A DNA stretch of 45,365 nucleotides from Bacillota bacterium (GCA_020063185.1 JAGUUY010000141.1:1-45365), one strand, 5' to 3'. Positions 26,348 through 38,678 are shown, counted from the stretch's first letter. Translations and numbers: made by a program. The notes: generated by a model not told the origin, from the letters alone.

Positions 26348-27601
26348 CTAACGGATCTTGACCAGTTTTTCGGCCGCAGCCAGGACCGTATCCCTGCCGT
26401 CCGCGATGATTTCCACGGTCGCGTTGCCCTTATTCACAAACAACCGGTAGAAGGGCCTTAATTCGTCGCCCGCTTCGTTAAGTACGGCTTTCTCACCGTC
26501 GATTTCTACGAGGCTCCTTCTCCCGACCGGCGCCAGGGCCGACTCGATAACCGCCCGCCCGACGGCGGGCCGAATCGTAAGCAACACCCCGCCACCCGCC
26601 GGCCCGGCATCCCGATAATCGACCATGACCCTGCTGCCCGGCACACCGGGTAACCTTTCTTGTTCCGCCTGCCTGGCGTAAACGAAAGACCCCAGCTCCC
26701 TGCCCTCAAAAGAACGCCCCAGGTAAAACAGGTCGAATTCTTTAAAACCCCGTATCGCGGCGGGTGAATACGCCCGGGCGAGGTTACGGCCGGCGGCTTT
26801 TTGATATTGAGGACCGAAAAACTGTTCGCCTAGTTCCGCGGGGTCGAGTAACCCGACTTCGCGGAACGTGATTGTTTCCGACCTGAGCCGTACATTTGTC
26901 CTATCGTCGCCGTCCCGCCGGACTTCGTGAAACACCCTTACGGGTAGGTGGTTATCGGCCCCCACGTTGATAGTCCCTACATCGGTGACCCCCGCCCGCT
27001 CCAGCACGGTCATCAATTTGAACGTCGGCCGGCCTTCGACCGTTTCCCGGCCTAATAGCTGAAGATTTCCCCTCCTCAGCATCTCCCGGTAGAGGGTAAC
27101 GCCGTCCCTCGGCTGATCGCCGAAGGGAAGCGGCGCGTTGCCCGCGAGTTCGCTCTCGTACGCCCTGGGCAGGCGGCCCGCCTCGTCTGTCGTAAGGGGT
27201 TTTCCCCCTTTAACCAGCGCCGTAGCGACAAGTTCCTCTTCGACGCCGGTAAAGCGGCGGGTGGTTTTGGTCAAACCCCTGCCGTAATCAATCCAGTATT
27301 CGACCTGCCACGTGGAAGCTACGGTGGGTGAGACATCGCCGAGGCGGCCGGAAACCCTGTAATAAGTGATTTTGCCGGGCTGTTCCACAGCGGCGAGCGC
27401 CCGGCGGGCGATCCTTTCCCCCGGGTGGGACTGCTGGTACAGCAGTCCGGCGGCCAGGGAAACCAGAACCAGGACGGCCGTGACCATCATTCTGCGGCCG
27501 AGCGGGAGAGACCGCAATACCTCCGCCGGCGGCGGCAGTCCGCGCAGGTTGCCGATTGCCCGCAGCAGATACGCCGCGGTACTTTTTAAAAAAGCCGTCA
27601 C
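26348..27601 (-). CDS. Hypothetical membrane-anchored protein
   Basis: Long ORF with a single N-terminal TM (MMVTAVLVLVSLAAGLLY); no family recognised. Confidence 0.7.
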   Translation of the reverse strand: MTAFLKSTAAYLLRAIGNLRGLPPPAEVLRSLPLGRRMMVTAVLVLVSLAAGLLYQQSHPGERIARRALAAVEQPGKITYYRVSGRLGDVSPTVASTWQVEYWIDYGRGLTKTTRRFTGVEEELVATALVKGGKPLTTDEAGRLPRAYESELAGNAPLPFGDQPRDGVTLYREMLRRGNLQLLGRETVEGRPTFKLMTVLERAGVTDVGTINVGADNHLPVRVFHEVRRDGDDRTNVRLRSETITFREVGLLDPAELGEQFFGPQYQKAAGRNLARAYSPAAIRGFKEFDLFYLGRSFEGRELGSFVYARQAEQERLPGVPGSRVMVDYRDAGPAGGGVLLTIRPAVGRAVIESALAPVGRRSLVEIDGEKAVLNEAGDELRPFYRLFVNKGNATVEIIADGRDTVLAAAEKLVKIR

Positions 27602-27880
27602 ATCCTCCCTCCCAGTCCGATAACAACAGCAGCAGTCGCCATACCGAATTCAAGCCGCTTCTTGACATTATTCCATTTCTCGCGGTTAAGACGTTCAATC
27701 ACTGCATTGCCCTCCTGCGAAAAAGTTCTAAGTTATGCTTAGACGGGTAAACTTTTGGGGTCAGTATATAGTCAGTATATAGAATAAAGAATTTAGAATA
27801 TTTGAAGCCGCGAATACAACAAACAATTAAAAGATTTGATGCCCCAACAACCTCCCGTTTCCTCTCCTGCTTTTTCTGGC

Positions 27881-27999
27881 TATTGACTACTGAATTCTGA
27901 ATTCTGACTTCTGACTTCAGACGTCTGTATTCCGACTTTCGACTGTGGACATAGGACTTAACTTGTGACTTTTGACTCGTAACTCGCGACCCGCGACTA
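27881..27999. repeat. Degenerate heptanucleotide tandem array (TTCTGAC type)
   Basis: tactgaa ttctgaa ttctgac ttctgac ttcagac gtctgta ttccgac tttcgac tgtggac ataggac ... ttgtgac ttttgac tcgtaac tcgcgac ccgcgac. Confidence 0.85.
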
Positions 28000-28411
28000 T
28001 TATTTGTTGATTATTCTTCCCCGGTTATGCCGCTGAACGTCATAAAAGAACAATCGGCGGTGTTAAATATGTAATTCAACTTTCGCACTTACTTGCGGCT
28101 CAGGGCGTAAGTTTTAAGATGACGCTCACCACAACTGTAAAAGTTGACTATATTACTAAAGCAAAAGGATTAAAGACCCGCCCGTGGAAAAGAAAGGAGT
28201 AGATGCCGTTGCGGTTTTACTTGCGATTTTACAAATACCACGCTCCGAAAGTCGACTCACCTGCCGCGCGCCCCCGGGTGAAAAGCCAAGGATACGGCTT
28301 GCGGCCCACTCAGCTTGTTGTCCGGCGCCCGGCCGCCGGTACCCGGTTTCCGAAACGGACGTTGTTGTTTACCCCCGGGTCAACGTGGCATTAATAAGGG
28401 TGCAGCCAGTA

Positions 28412-29884
28412 ATGTATATTTTAAGGACATTGTTAATTCTAACGATACTGGTTCTCACGCCGGCGATAGCCGGTTGCTCCGGAAGCGCCCCCGAAGATGT
28501 CGTCTCGGAAACAGGGACCGTGGTATTTGTGGACCTGGAAGGCGGCTTTTTCGGGATCATGGGCGACACCGGGGTAAAGTATGAGGTAACCAACCTGAGC
28601 CCGGAATTTCAAAAAGACGGCCTTAGGGTGATATTTACCGCAAAGAGGCGCGGTGATCTGGTGGGCATCCACCAGTGGGGAGTGATTGTCGAGTTGGTCA
28701 AAATAAAAAAAGCGCCTTCGCGTGCCGCCGAACCCGCGAACAACGGCTCAGCGTACCCGCTGGACCGCAAGCTTATCGCCGCCAACACCGAATTCGGCTT
28801 GAAATTATTCACGGAAATTTTCCGTCAGGGTGCGGGTAAGAACATTTTTATCTCGCCGCAAAGCGTGAACACCGCGCTGGCCATGACTTTTAACGGTGCT
28901 TCCGGGCAGACCCGGACGTCAATGGCCAAAACCCTGGGACTTGAAGGGTTGACCCTTCAGCAGGTGAACCAGGGTAACGCCGCGCTCCTAAAGGCGCTGG
29001 CGAATTCTGACCCCAAGGTCCGTCTCGATATCGCCAACTCGCTGTGGGCGCGGAAAGGTTTACCCTTCCAGCCGGAATTCATCGATCGCAACCGGGACTT
29101 TTTCGGCGCTAAAGTCGCTAACCTGGAGTTCAGCGACCCTGCCGCCCCGGCGCTCATTAACGCGTGGGCCGCCCAAAACACGCAGCAAAAGATAAAGGAA
29201 ATTGTTCGGGACATCGATGCCGACACGATTATGTTTTTGATTAACGCCGTCTATTTCAAGGGGCAGTGGGCGAAGGAGTTTGACAGGAAAAATACCGCCG
29301 ACGGCTACTTCCACTTCCCGGACGGTTCCAGGAAAAAGCACCCGCTGATGTCGCAGTCGGGTGACTACCGTTACCTTGAAGGCGAAAAATTCCAGGCGGT
29401 GAGCCTTCCTTACGGCGCCGGCAGGGTCAGCATGTACATCTTTCTCCCGGGCGCGGATTCAAGCCTCGCGGAGTTTTGTTCCGTGCTGAACGCCGCAAAC
29501 TGGGAAAAGTGGCTCAGGAAGTTTTCTGAAAAGAAGGGGAATGTTGTTCTGCCGCGCCTCAAGTTGGAGTACGAAACGAAACTCAACGACGCGCTCATAG
29601 CCCTCGGCATGGGGGTCGCTTTCGACCGGGACCGGGCGGAATTCCGGGAACTGATCGACCTCGGCCCGGAAAGGGCGTTTATCAAAGAGGTACGACACAA
29701 AACTTTTGTGGAGGTAAATGAAGAAGGTACCGAAGCGGCCGCCGCCACGTCCGTTGAGTTCGGCGTAACGTGCGTGCAGGAGGAGTTCAATATGCTCGTC
29801 GACAGGCCGTTCTTTTTTGCCATCCGCGACAACCAAACGGGCGCCCTGCTGTTCGCGGGGGCGGTGGCGGACCCCGAAGTCTAG
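28412..29884 (+). CDS. Serpin-family lipoprotein (start trimmed to MYILRT)
   Basis: Signal peptide with lipobox LTPAIAGC; NTEFGLKLFTEIF...NIFISPQSVNTALAMTFNGASGQTR; FLINAVYFKGQWAKEF; hinge EVNEEGTEAAAATS; RPFFFAIRDNQTGALLFAGAV. Confidence 0.92.
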   Translation: MYILRTLLILTILVLTPAIAGCSGSAPEDVVSETGTVVFVDLEGGFFGIMGDTGVKYEVTNLSPEFQKDGLRVIFTAKRRGDLVGIHQWGVIVELVKIKKAPSRAAEPANNGSAYPLDRKLIAANTEFGLKLFTEIFRQGAGKNIFISPQSVNTALAMTFNGASGQTRTSMAKTLGLEGLTLQQVNQGNAALLKALANSDPKVRLDIANSLWARKGLPFQPEFIDRNRDFFGAKVANLEFSDPAAPALINAWAAQNTQQKIKEIVRDIDADTIMFLINAVYFKGQWAKEFDRKNTADGYFHFPDGSRKKHPLMSQSGDYRYLEGEKFQAVSLPYGAGRVSMYIFLPGADSSLAEFCSVLNAANWEKWLRKFSEKKGNVVLPRLKLEYETKLNDALIALGMGVAFDRDRAEFRELIDLGPERAFIKEVRHKTFVEVNEEGTEAAAATSVEFGVTCVQEEFNMLVDRPFFFAIRDNQTGALLFAGAVADPEV

Positions 29885-29953
29885 GAGGCCGCTGTAAAAC
29901 TCCGCCCGGCTAATTTGGAGGTGAGAGGTAGGAAGTTAAAGGTTAAATTTTCA

Positions 29954-29973
29954 GGAATTCGTTCGCGAATTCC
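29954..29973. other. 8-bp perfect hairpin with TTCG tetraloop
   Basis: GGAATTCG-TTCG-CGAATTCC; about 70 bp after the serpin stop; no T-run. Confidence 0.6.
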
Positions 29974-30380
29974 TTCCGTTCTCTGACTTTCGATCTCCGG
30001 CCTCCAACTTCCAATATAGTACGCTCGCGCCGGCAGCTTGTTTTCCCCTGTTCCGGGACTCTTCCAAAAATTCACCGAAAGCCGTTCGGTTCTTTTGCTG
30101 CCGGTCAACCTGCTTTGGCGACTCTCGCCTCGCCTGAAAACCGATAACCCGAGCTTGCCAACAGCAGTACACCCGGCCGCGCACATGGACCCGCTACAAT
30201 CGCGCGGCTGAATTCTCCCCGCCTCGGTCCCCTGCCAAAAACTTCCGCTGCTTTAGCCCGCTCAACCATATCGCCTGAGAAAGCTCTATGCGACTTTTTA
30301 CATAACCGCGAAACGCTAGGGAGATAATGTCAAAGTAAACTGTCGGCTGCCAAACCCCGCCGAATGGAGGTCAGCCAGCA

Positions 30381-31148
30381 TTGGTGCCTGAAGCCGGGCG
30401 CACGCCCGAGGTTCCCGTCATCGACAGCGTCCAGCAGACGCTCAATGTATGGCATATCCCCGAGCAGCCATGGCGTCTCGGCGAAATTTTCGGTTACCCT
30501 ATCGACCTCAACCCTCGTACCATCATCCTGACGTGGGTCGCCATGGGCATTGTAATGATCCTCGCGCTTGCGGCCGTAAGGAGCGCGGATGTATTGCGGC
30601 CGGGCCGACTGGCGGCGCTGTTCGAGATGGTGATCGACTTCACCCGCGGCTTGATCAAAGATTCCATGAACCCCGCCCGGAGCGAAGGCGTCCTGACGCT
30701 GGCCCTCACCTTTTTGCTCTTCATTACCGTAGGTAATTTGATGGGCGTGGTGCCGACCCTCTCCGCACCAACCGCGGACCATCAGACCACCTTCGCGCTG
30801 GCCGGCGTAACTTTCGTGACCCTGCACACCCTCGGGCTGCGCTACCGCCGCGGCGGCTACTTGAAAGATTTTTTGGAGCCTTACCCTTTTTTCCTGCCTG
30901 TGAGACTCATCGAAGAAGCCGCCAAGCCGCTGACGCTGGCCTTCCGTCTGTTCGGGAACATGAAAGGCAAGGAGATAATGATCCTTGTTTTACTCGGTCT
31001 GATCACCGGTGTCGCCGAGTGGGCCGGAGGTTTCGCCGCTTCCGTGCTGTGGCTCGGTTTTTCTGTCTTTTTGTCTCTAATTCAGGCTTTTATTTTTACC
31101 ATTTTAAGCATCGCCTATATCGCTATGGCGACCTTTGGGGAAGGATGA
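30381..31148 (+). CDS. atpB: F-type ATP synthase subunit a (TTG start)
   Basis: Polytopic; RLIEEAAKPLTLAFRLFGNMKGKEIM; GFSVFLSLIQAFIFTILSIAYIAMA. Confidence 0.95.
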   Translation: MVPEAGRTPEVPVIDSVQQTLNVWHIPEQPWRLGEIFGYPIDLNPRTIILTWVAMGIVMILALAAVRSADVLRPGRLAALFEMVIDFTRGLIKDSMNPARSEGVLTLALTFLLFITVGNLMGVVPTLSAPTADHQTTFALAGVTFVTLHTLGLRYRRGGYLKDFLEPYPFFLPVRLIEEAAKPLTLAFRLFGNMKGKEIMILVLLGLITGVAEWAGGFAASVLWLGFSVFLSLIQAFIFTILSIAYIAMATFGEG

Positions 31149-31152
31149 TCTT

Positions 31153-31386
31153 GTGGAATTGAATGCGGCCGCCGCACTTGGCATGGCTATCGTGGCCGGG
31201 CTGGCGGCGGTGGGCGCCGCCATCGGCAACGGTATCGCCACCGGCAAGGCCATTGAAGGCTTTGCCCGCCAGCCTGAACTGCGCGCGGGGATGTTAACGT
31301 TCATGCTGATTTCGGTAGGCCTGATCGAAACGGTGCCGCTGATTGCCGTAATCATCGCCTTTTTACTGCTGGGTAACATCCGATAG
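31153..31386 (+). CDS. atpE: F-type ATP synthase subunit c (GTG start; TTG 31150 or ATG 31135 possible)
   Basis: GAAIGNGIATGKAIEGFARQPEL...ISVGLIETVPLIAVIIAFLLLG with the conserved carboxylate Glu. Confidence 0.95.
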   Translation: MELNAAAALGMAIVAGLAAVGAAIGNGIATGKAIEGFARQPELRAGMLTFMLISVGLIETVPLIAVIIAFLLLGNIR

Positions 31387-31420
31387 CGCTTATGAACAGG
31401 AGCCTCGCGAACGCCTTTTG

Positions 31421-31645
31421 GTGCGTAGGCTTAGTAGGCAGTCATCGATGCCGTGTTGTGGCCTAACGAAGAATGAAAGTGGGACGACCTGTAAGCATGT
31501 TGCATAGCTGCATTAGTGTAACAAAACCCGAAACGCCGTAAGAAGCGAGCAGGGCAAGGAAGATTGGCAAGGACGGGCCGGAGCGTATACCGAAATACGT
31601 GAGATCCCGGCTTGCCAGGCTGACGTAGCTATGCGAAGCTTATCG
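31421..31645. ncRNA. Structured noncoding element between atpE and atpF (possible group II intron-derived fragment; class unproven)
   Basis: Nested helices: GCATAGCT (31502-31509)/AGCTATGC (31627-31634); TGGCAAG (31565-31571)/CTTGCCA (31611-31617); CGGG/CCCG; GCGTAT (31583-31588)/ATACGT (31595-31600). Starts with GTGCG at 31421. Confidence 0.4.
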
Positions 31646-31682
31646 CGGCGCCCCGGCAAAAGAAGTACTGTTTTCAAGGAAG

Positions 31683-32192
31683 GTGACGGGTTTGGACCTG
31701 GGTGTCAACGCCACCCTAGCGGCACAAGTTTTTCATTTCCTTCTCCTGCTCCTGCTGTTGCGGATTTTTGCCTACCGGCCGCTGCTTAGAATCCTGGACG
31801 AGCGGCGGCGGCTGGTGGCGGAACATCTCGCGGCAGCGGAGAGAGACAGGGAAGAAGCTCGCGGCTTACTCCGGCGGCAACAGGAAATGTTCGCGGCAGC
31901 GCGCCGACAGGCCGGCGCCGTCGTGGCACAGGCTGAGAGCGAAGCAGAGCGCCGGACACGGGAAATGCTTGCGCAGGCACGCGTAGAAACCGAGGCTTTA
32001 AAGGCCGGGGCCGCCGCGGCCGTCAACCGTGATAGGGATGAAGCGCATACTGCGATGCGGAAAGAACTGGCCGGACTGGCGCTGGCGGTGACGCGCAAAG
32101 TTATAGGGCAGACGGTCGACCGGAAACAACACCTCCGGCTGGTCACAGAAGCGGTGCGGGAGGTCGACAGGCAGTGGCGGACCCGGAAATAA
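31683..32192 (+). CDS. atpF: F-type ATP synthase subunit b
   Basis: Short TM then long charged coiled coil (FAYRPLLRILDERRRLVAEHLAAAERDREEARGLL); gene order. Confidence 0.92.
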   Translation: MTGLDLGVNATLAAQVFHFLLLLLLLRIFAYRPLLRILDERRRLVAEHLAAAERDREEARGLLRRQQEMFAAARRQAGAVVAQAESEAERRTREMLAQARVETEALKAGAAAAVNRDRDEAHTAMRKELAGLALAVTRKVIGQTVDRKQHLRLVTEAVREVDRQWRTRK

Positions 32193-32719
32193 CTTTGTGC
32201 TACAGCCGGGCGATTTTCGCGGCTGCCCGGCAGCTGGGCTTACTGGAAGCCACGGTTGCGGAGTTAACCGCATTCACCGCGGCGCTCGCGGTACATCCCG
32301 AACTTGGTTCCTTCTGGTACGCCCGCCTTCCGGCGGCGAAAAAGGCCGCAGTCGCGACAGCCGCTCTGCAAGACCGGTTATCCGCGCTGACGTTCAACTT
32401 TTTACAGGTGCTCATACGGCGCCGGCGCGAAAGATACCTCCCGTCCGTCACCCGGTCGCTCACAGCCCTGGCGCAGAAAGCCGGCGAGCGCCGGGCCGTC
32501 CTTGTCGTCTCAGCCGTATCCCTGCCGGACGATCTGCGCGGGGAGTTGCGGCGTTTATGCGCCGTGATAACCGGGGCTCAGCCTGAAGTCGAGTTCGCGG
32601 TGGATGCCGATATACTCGGCGGCATCGTCATCCGGACCGGCGGCCTGGTCATCGACGCCAGTGTCAGGGGACGGCTGGACGCCGTCGCCGGGCTTCTTTC
32701 CGGGAAAGTAACGCGGTGA
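32174..32719 (+). CDS. atpH: F-type ATP synthase subunit delta
   Basis: CYSRAIFAAARQLGLL...LSALTFNFLQVLIRRRRERYLPSVTRSLTAL...VDADILGGIVIRTGGLVIDASVRGRLDAV. Confidence 0.93.
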   Translation: MADPEITLCYSRAIFAAARQLGLLEATVAELTAFTAALAVHPELGSFWYARLPAAKKAAVATAALQDRLSALTFNFLQVLIRRRRERYLPSVTRSLTALAQKAGERRAVLVVSAVSLPDDLRGELRRLCAVITGAQPEVEFAVDADILGGIVIRTGGLVIDASVRGRLDAVAGLLSGKVTR

Positions 32720-32720
32720 A

Positions 32721-32769
32721 CGTTCAACGTGCAACGTTCGAGGTTCAACGTTCAAGGTTCAACGTTAGA
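32721..32769 (+). repeat. Seven tandem heptamers (CGTTCAA type) in the atpH-atpA spacer
   Basis: cgttcaa cgtgcaa cgttcga ggttcaa cgttcaa ggttcaa cgttaga, starting 2 nt after the atpH stop. Confidence 0.9.
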
Positions 32770-32854
32770 AAGAAACCAACAAGGGAATACATCAAGATCA
32801 GGATTCACGGTTGTATTCAAAATGTAAACGCACCAGAAAGACACCAGTCTGATC

Positions 32855-32961
32855 TGAACGTCGAACGGACCGGTCTCTACACCGTATCAGCTTGTACGTC
32901 GAACGTCGAACGTCGAACGGACCCCGGATTTCATGCCGCATTAGCTTGCACGTCGAACGTA
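32855..32961 (+). repeat. Heptamer-flanked interspersed repeat, two tandem copies (3 and 4)
   Basis: GAACGTCGAACGGACC...CGTATCAGCTTGTACGTCGAACGTCGAACGTCGAACGGACC...CGCATTAGCTTGCACGTCGAACG. Confidence 0.8.
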
Positions 32962-32975
32962 AAAGGAGTCACGCC

Positions 32976-34527
32976 ATGGCCTTAAGGCTGGACGAAATCA
33001 GTTCCATTATCCGGCGGGAGCTAGAGCATTACGAAGCAGGCATAGAGCTAAGCGAGATAGGGACCGTGGTCCGTGTAGGCGACGGGGTGGCTCTGGTTCA
33101 CGGCATGTTAGGCGCAAAGTTCGCCGAACTTGTGGAATTCCCCGGGGGGGTGCTGGGCATCGCGCTTAACCTGGACGACGAAGTTACAGGGTGCGTGATT
33201 CTTGGACCTTTTCACCACATCCAGGAAGGAGATACGGTCAAGCGTACGGGAAGAGCGGTCTCCGTCCCGGTCGGCAGGCGGTTGGCCGGCAGGGTGTTGA
33301 GCCCTGTCGGAACCCCCCTGGACGGGGAGGGCAGCCTTGACGCCGAGTCCTACCGGACGGTGGAACGGTTCGCGCCCAGGGTTACCGCCCGCGCCCCGGT
33401 CGGACGGCCGCTGCAAACCGGGATCAAAGCCGTCGACGCCCTGGTGCCCATCGGCCGCGGGCAAAGGCAGTTGATACTGGGAGACCGCCAGACCGGGAAA
33501 ACGGCTCTCGCCGTCGACGCCATCATCAACCAGAAAACGCACGGCGTGTTGTGCGTTTATGCGGCGGTCGGTCAAAAGGCTTCCGCCGTGGCCCGGGTGG
33601 TAGACAAACTGCGTGCGGAAAAGGCCCTTGAGTATACGGTGGTGGTGGCCGCCACCGCCGCCGACCCGGCGCCGCTGCTGTTCGTAGCCCCTTATGCCGC
33701 CACTGCGATCGCCGAAGCGTTTATGGACGAGGGTAAGGACGTCTTGATTGTTTACGATGATCTGTCCCGCCACGCCACGGCCTACCGTGAAATGTCCCTC
33801 TTGCTGCGGCGGCCGCCGGGGCGCGAAGCTTTTCCCGGCGATATCTTCTACCTGCACTCACGCCTCCTTGAGCGGGCGGCGCAGTTGGACCACACCCGCG
33901 GCGGCGGTTCAATTACCGCGCTGCCCATCATCGAGACCCAGCAGGGAGATATCTCCGCTTACATCCCGACTAATCTGATTTCTATTACGGACGGCCAGGT
34001 ATACCTGGAGGCCGACCTTTTCTACGCGGGCGTACGGCCGGCGGTCAACGTGGGACTGTCTGTCTCTCGTGTCGGCGGCGCGGCGCAGTCAAAGGCCATG
34101 CGTCAGGTTGCCGGGGAGTTGCGCCTCGACCTTGCCAGATATCAGGAGCTTAAGACCTTTGCTCATTTCGGCGCCGAACTCGACCAGGGTACCCGCGCCC
34201 GCCTGGCGCGCGGCGCCCGCCTGGTTGAACTGCTGAAACAAAAGCAGTACCGGCCCTATCCCCTGGAAGAAATGGTCGTCTCGTTGTTTGCGGGCGTCAA
34301 CGGGTATCTGGACGAAATCCCGGTCGCCCTGGCAGGACAATTTGAAGCAGAGCTGCTGACTTTACTGCGGCGGGAGCACAGGGCGCTGGGAGAACGCATC
34401 AGGCGCAGCGCCGAACTGGATGAGGAAGACGAACAACTGCTGCGGCAAATAGTGGCCCAATTGCGCCAGCGTTTTAAAGCCGAACGTGGCATCGACACCG
34501 GTGCGGAAAAGGACGGGGGTCAGGCAG

Positions 34528-34544
<17 letters not shown>
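32976..34544 (+). CDS. atpA: F-type ATP synthase subunit alpha (start trimmed; upstream codons are repeat-derived)
   Basis: [16 protein letters not shown]; Walker [30 protein letters not shown] before ATG 32976. Confidence 0.97.
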
Positions 34545-37231
<2,687 letters not shown>

Positions 37232-37373
37232 TCATCTATCATAACCGCTGGGCCGGTCCCACGTCACGAAAGAATTGCTCCCAAAAACGTGCAAGAGCCC
37301 GGCACCGGGGAAAAACTAAAAAATAAGTTGTTTCTGATCCCAATTCCATCACTGGTCCAGAATTTAAGTTACT

Positions 37374-37443
37374 TAATTCTGACTTCTGGCTTCTGTATTC
37401 TGTATTTTACTTTCTATTCTGGCTTCTGACTCCTGACTTCTGG
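37374..37443. repeat. Heptanucleotide array (TTCTGAC type)
   Basis: attctga cttctgg cttctgt attctgt ... cttctga ctcctga cttctgg. Confidence 0.8.
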
Positions 37444-37449
37444 ATGCTT

Positions 37450-37508
37450 AACGTCGAACGCTGAACGGACCTCGAAGGTCCATCCGTATGAGCTTGAACG
37501 TTGAACAT
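37450..37508 (+). repeat. Heptamer-flanked interspersed repeat, copy 5
   Basis: AACGTCGAACGCTGAACGGACCTCGAAGGTCCATCCGTATGAGCTTGAACGTTGAACAT; core GGACC-TCGAA-GGTCC is a hairpin. Confidence 0.8.
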
Positions 37509-37529
37509 CTAAACGAAAGAAGGATGCTC

Positions 37530-38678
37530 ATGCACCAGGTCATCATCGTCGGCGCGGGGCCCGCCGGGGCTCACCTTGCGTATCTGTTGTCCCGCGAAGG
37601 AATCAGCGTACTTATTCTGGAAAAAGAGCGTCTCCCGCGCTACAAATCGTGCGCCGGGGGGGTGGCGGTTAAGGCGTGCAGGCTCCTCGACTACAGTATT
37701 GACCCTGTGGTTGAGGACACAATCCGCACGGTTGTTTTAACCCACCACCCGGGCCGGTCTGTTACGATTACCCGCGACCGCCCTATCGTGCATACGGTAA
37801 GCAGAAAACGGTTCGATTCGTTACTGGTGGAAAAAGCGAAGGCGGCGGGAGTGGAAGTCCGGGAAGGAGTCCGGGTGAGCAGGGTTCAAGTTAACGACAC
37901 AAGCGTGTCCGTCCATGCCGATAACATCATCTGGCCCGGACAGATACTTGTCGGCGCCGATGGTGCGCTCAGTGTAGTGGCGCGGACCCTCGGCCTGGCG
38001 CGAAGGAAGAAGGCCGCCGTTACCCTCGCGAAAGAAGTAGAAGTATCGGTAGAAAGGCTGACGCAAAACAGGGGTATTGCAAAGGTCCAGTATGGATCGG
38101 CCCCCGGGGTTTTCACATGGGTCTTCCCCAAAGCCGACCGCCTGTCGCTTGGCGCCGGTACGCTGGCGCCTCAATTCAAGGGACTGCATAATTTCCTGGA
38201 GGACGTAATCCGGGCGGAGGGCGTCGCGGAGCAGGCTGCCGCGTCGAGAACGCATGGATGGACGATCCCTTATAACCCGAGACCGGACCTCCTGAACTGC
38301 AACCGGGCCCTGGTGGTCGGCGACGCCGCCGGACTTGCCGACCCCCTCACCGGCGAAGGCATTCACGCCGCCCTGGTCAGCGCGCGCCTGGCGGCGGAAG
38401 TAATTGTTGAACAGATAAAAAAATCCGCCCCGAACCTGCGGCATTATACCGGCCTGGTGCGCGAGCGAATGGGGCCGGAAATGCTCACCGCCTATCGTAT
38501 CGCCCGCCTGGTTTACTCCGCTCCGGGCCTGTTTCACCGCCTGATGCAACACTACTCCGAACTGGCCACCGGCTTCGTCGAACTGGTTGCGGGGGACATA
38601 ACCTATCATCAGTTTTTCAGATGCTGTATGTACCGGTTGCCGTTAACTTTTTTACGCGCGGTCCTCGACAGGGCCTAA
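37530..38678 (+). CDS. Geranylgeranyl reductase-like FAD-dependent oxidoreductase (start ATG 37530 or 37524)
   Basis: QVIIVGAGPAGAHLAYLLSREGISVLILEKERLPRYKSCAGG; ALVVGDAAGLADPLTGEGIHAALVSARLAAEVI. Confidence 0.9.
   Translation: MHQVIIVGAGPAGAHLAYLLSREGISVLILEKERLPRYKSCAGGVAVKACRLLDYSIDPVVEDTIRTVVLTHHPGRSVTITRDRPIVHTVSRKRFDSLLVEKAKAAGVEVREGVRVSRVQVNDTSVSVHADNIIWPGQILVGADGALSVVARTLGLARRKKAAVTLAKEVEVSVERLTQNRGIAKVQYGSAPGVFTWVFPKADRLSLGAGTLAPQFKGLHNFLEDVIRAEGVAEQAAASRTHGWTIPYNPRPDLLNCNRALVVGDAAGLADPLTGEGIHAALVSARLAAEVIVEQIKKSAPNLRHYTGLVRERMGPEMLTAYRIARLVYSAPGLFHRLMQHYSELATGFVELVAGDITYHQFFRCCMYRLPLTFLRAVLDRA

Noticed and set aside
27881-27999. CRISPR array interpretation of the short-repeat region
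   Set aside because: Units are 7 nt and degenerate with no spacers; no cas genes in the window.
31387-31682. Frameshifted or extra ATP synthase gene between atpE and atpF
   Set aside because: No credible ORF in any frame; strong inverted repeats instead.
32716-32985. 89-aa ORF spanning the atpH-atpA spacer
   Set aside because: Entirely made of heptamer repeats and the GGACC elements; peptide NVQRATFEVQRSRFNV is a by-product of a stop-free repeat.
33108-33857. 249-aa minus-strand ORF in atpA
   Set aside because: Antisense to a highly conserved gene.
37821-38609. 262-aa minus-strand ORF opposite the FAD oxidoreductase
   Set aside because: Antisense shadow; no domain recognised.
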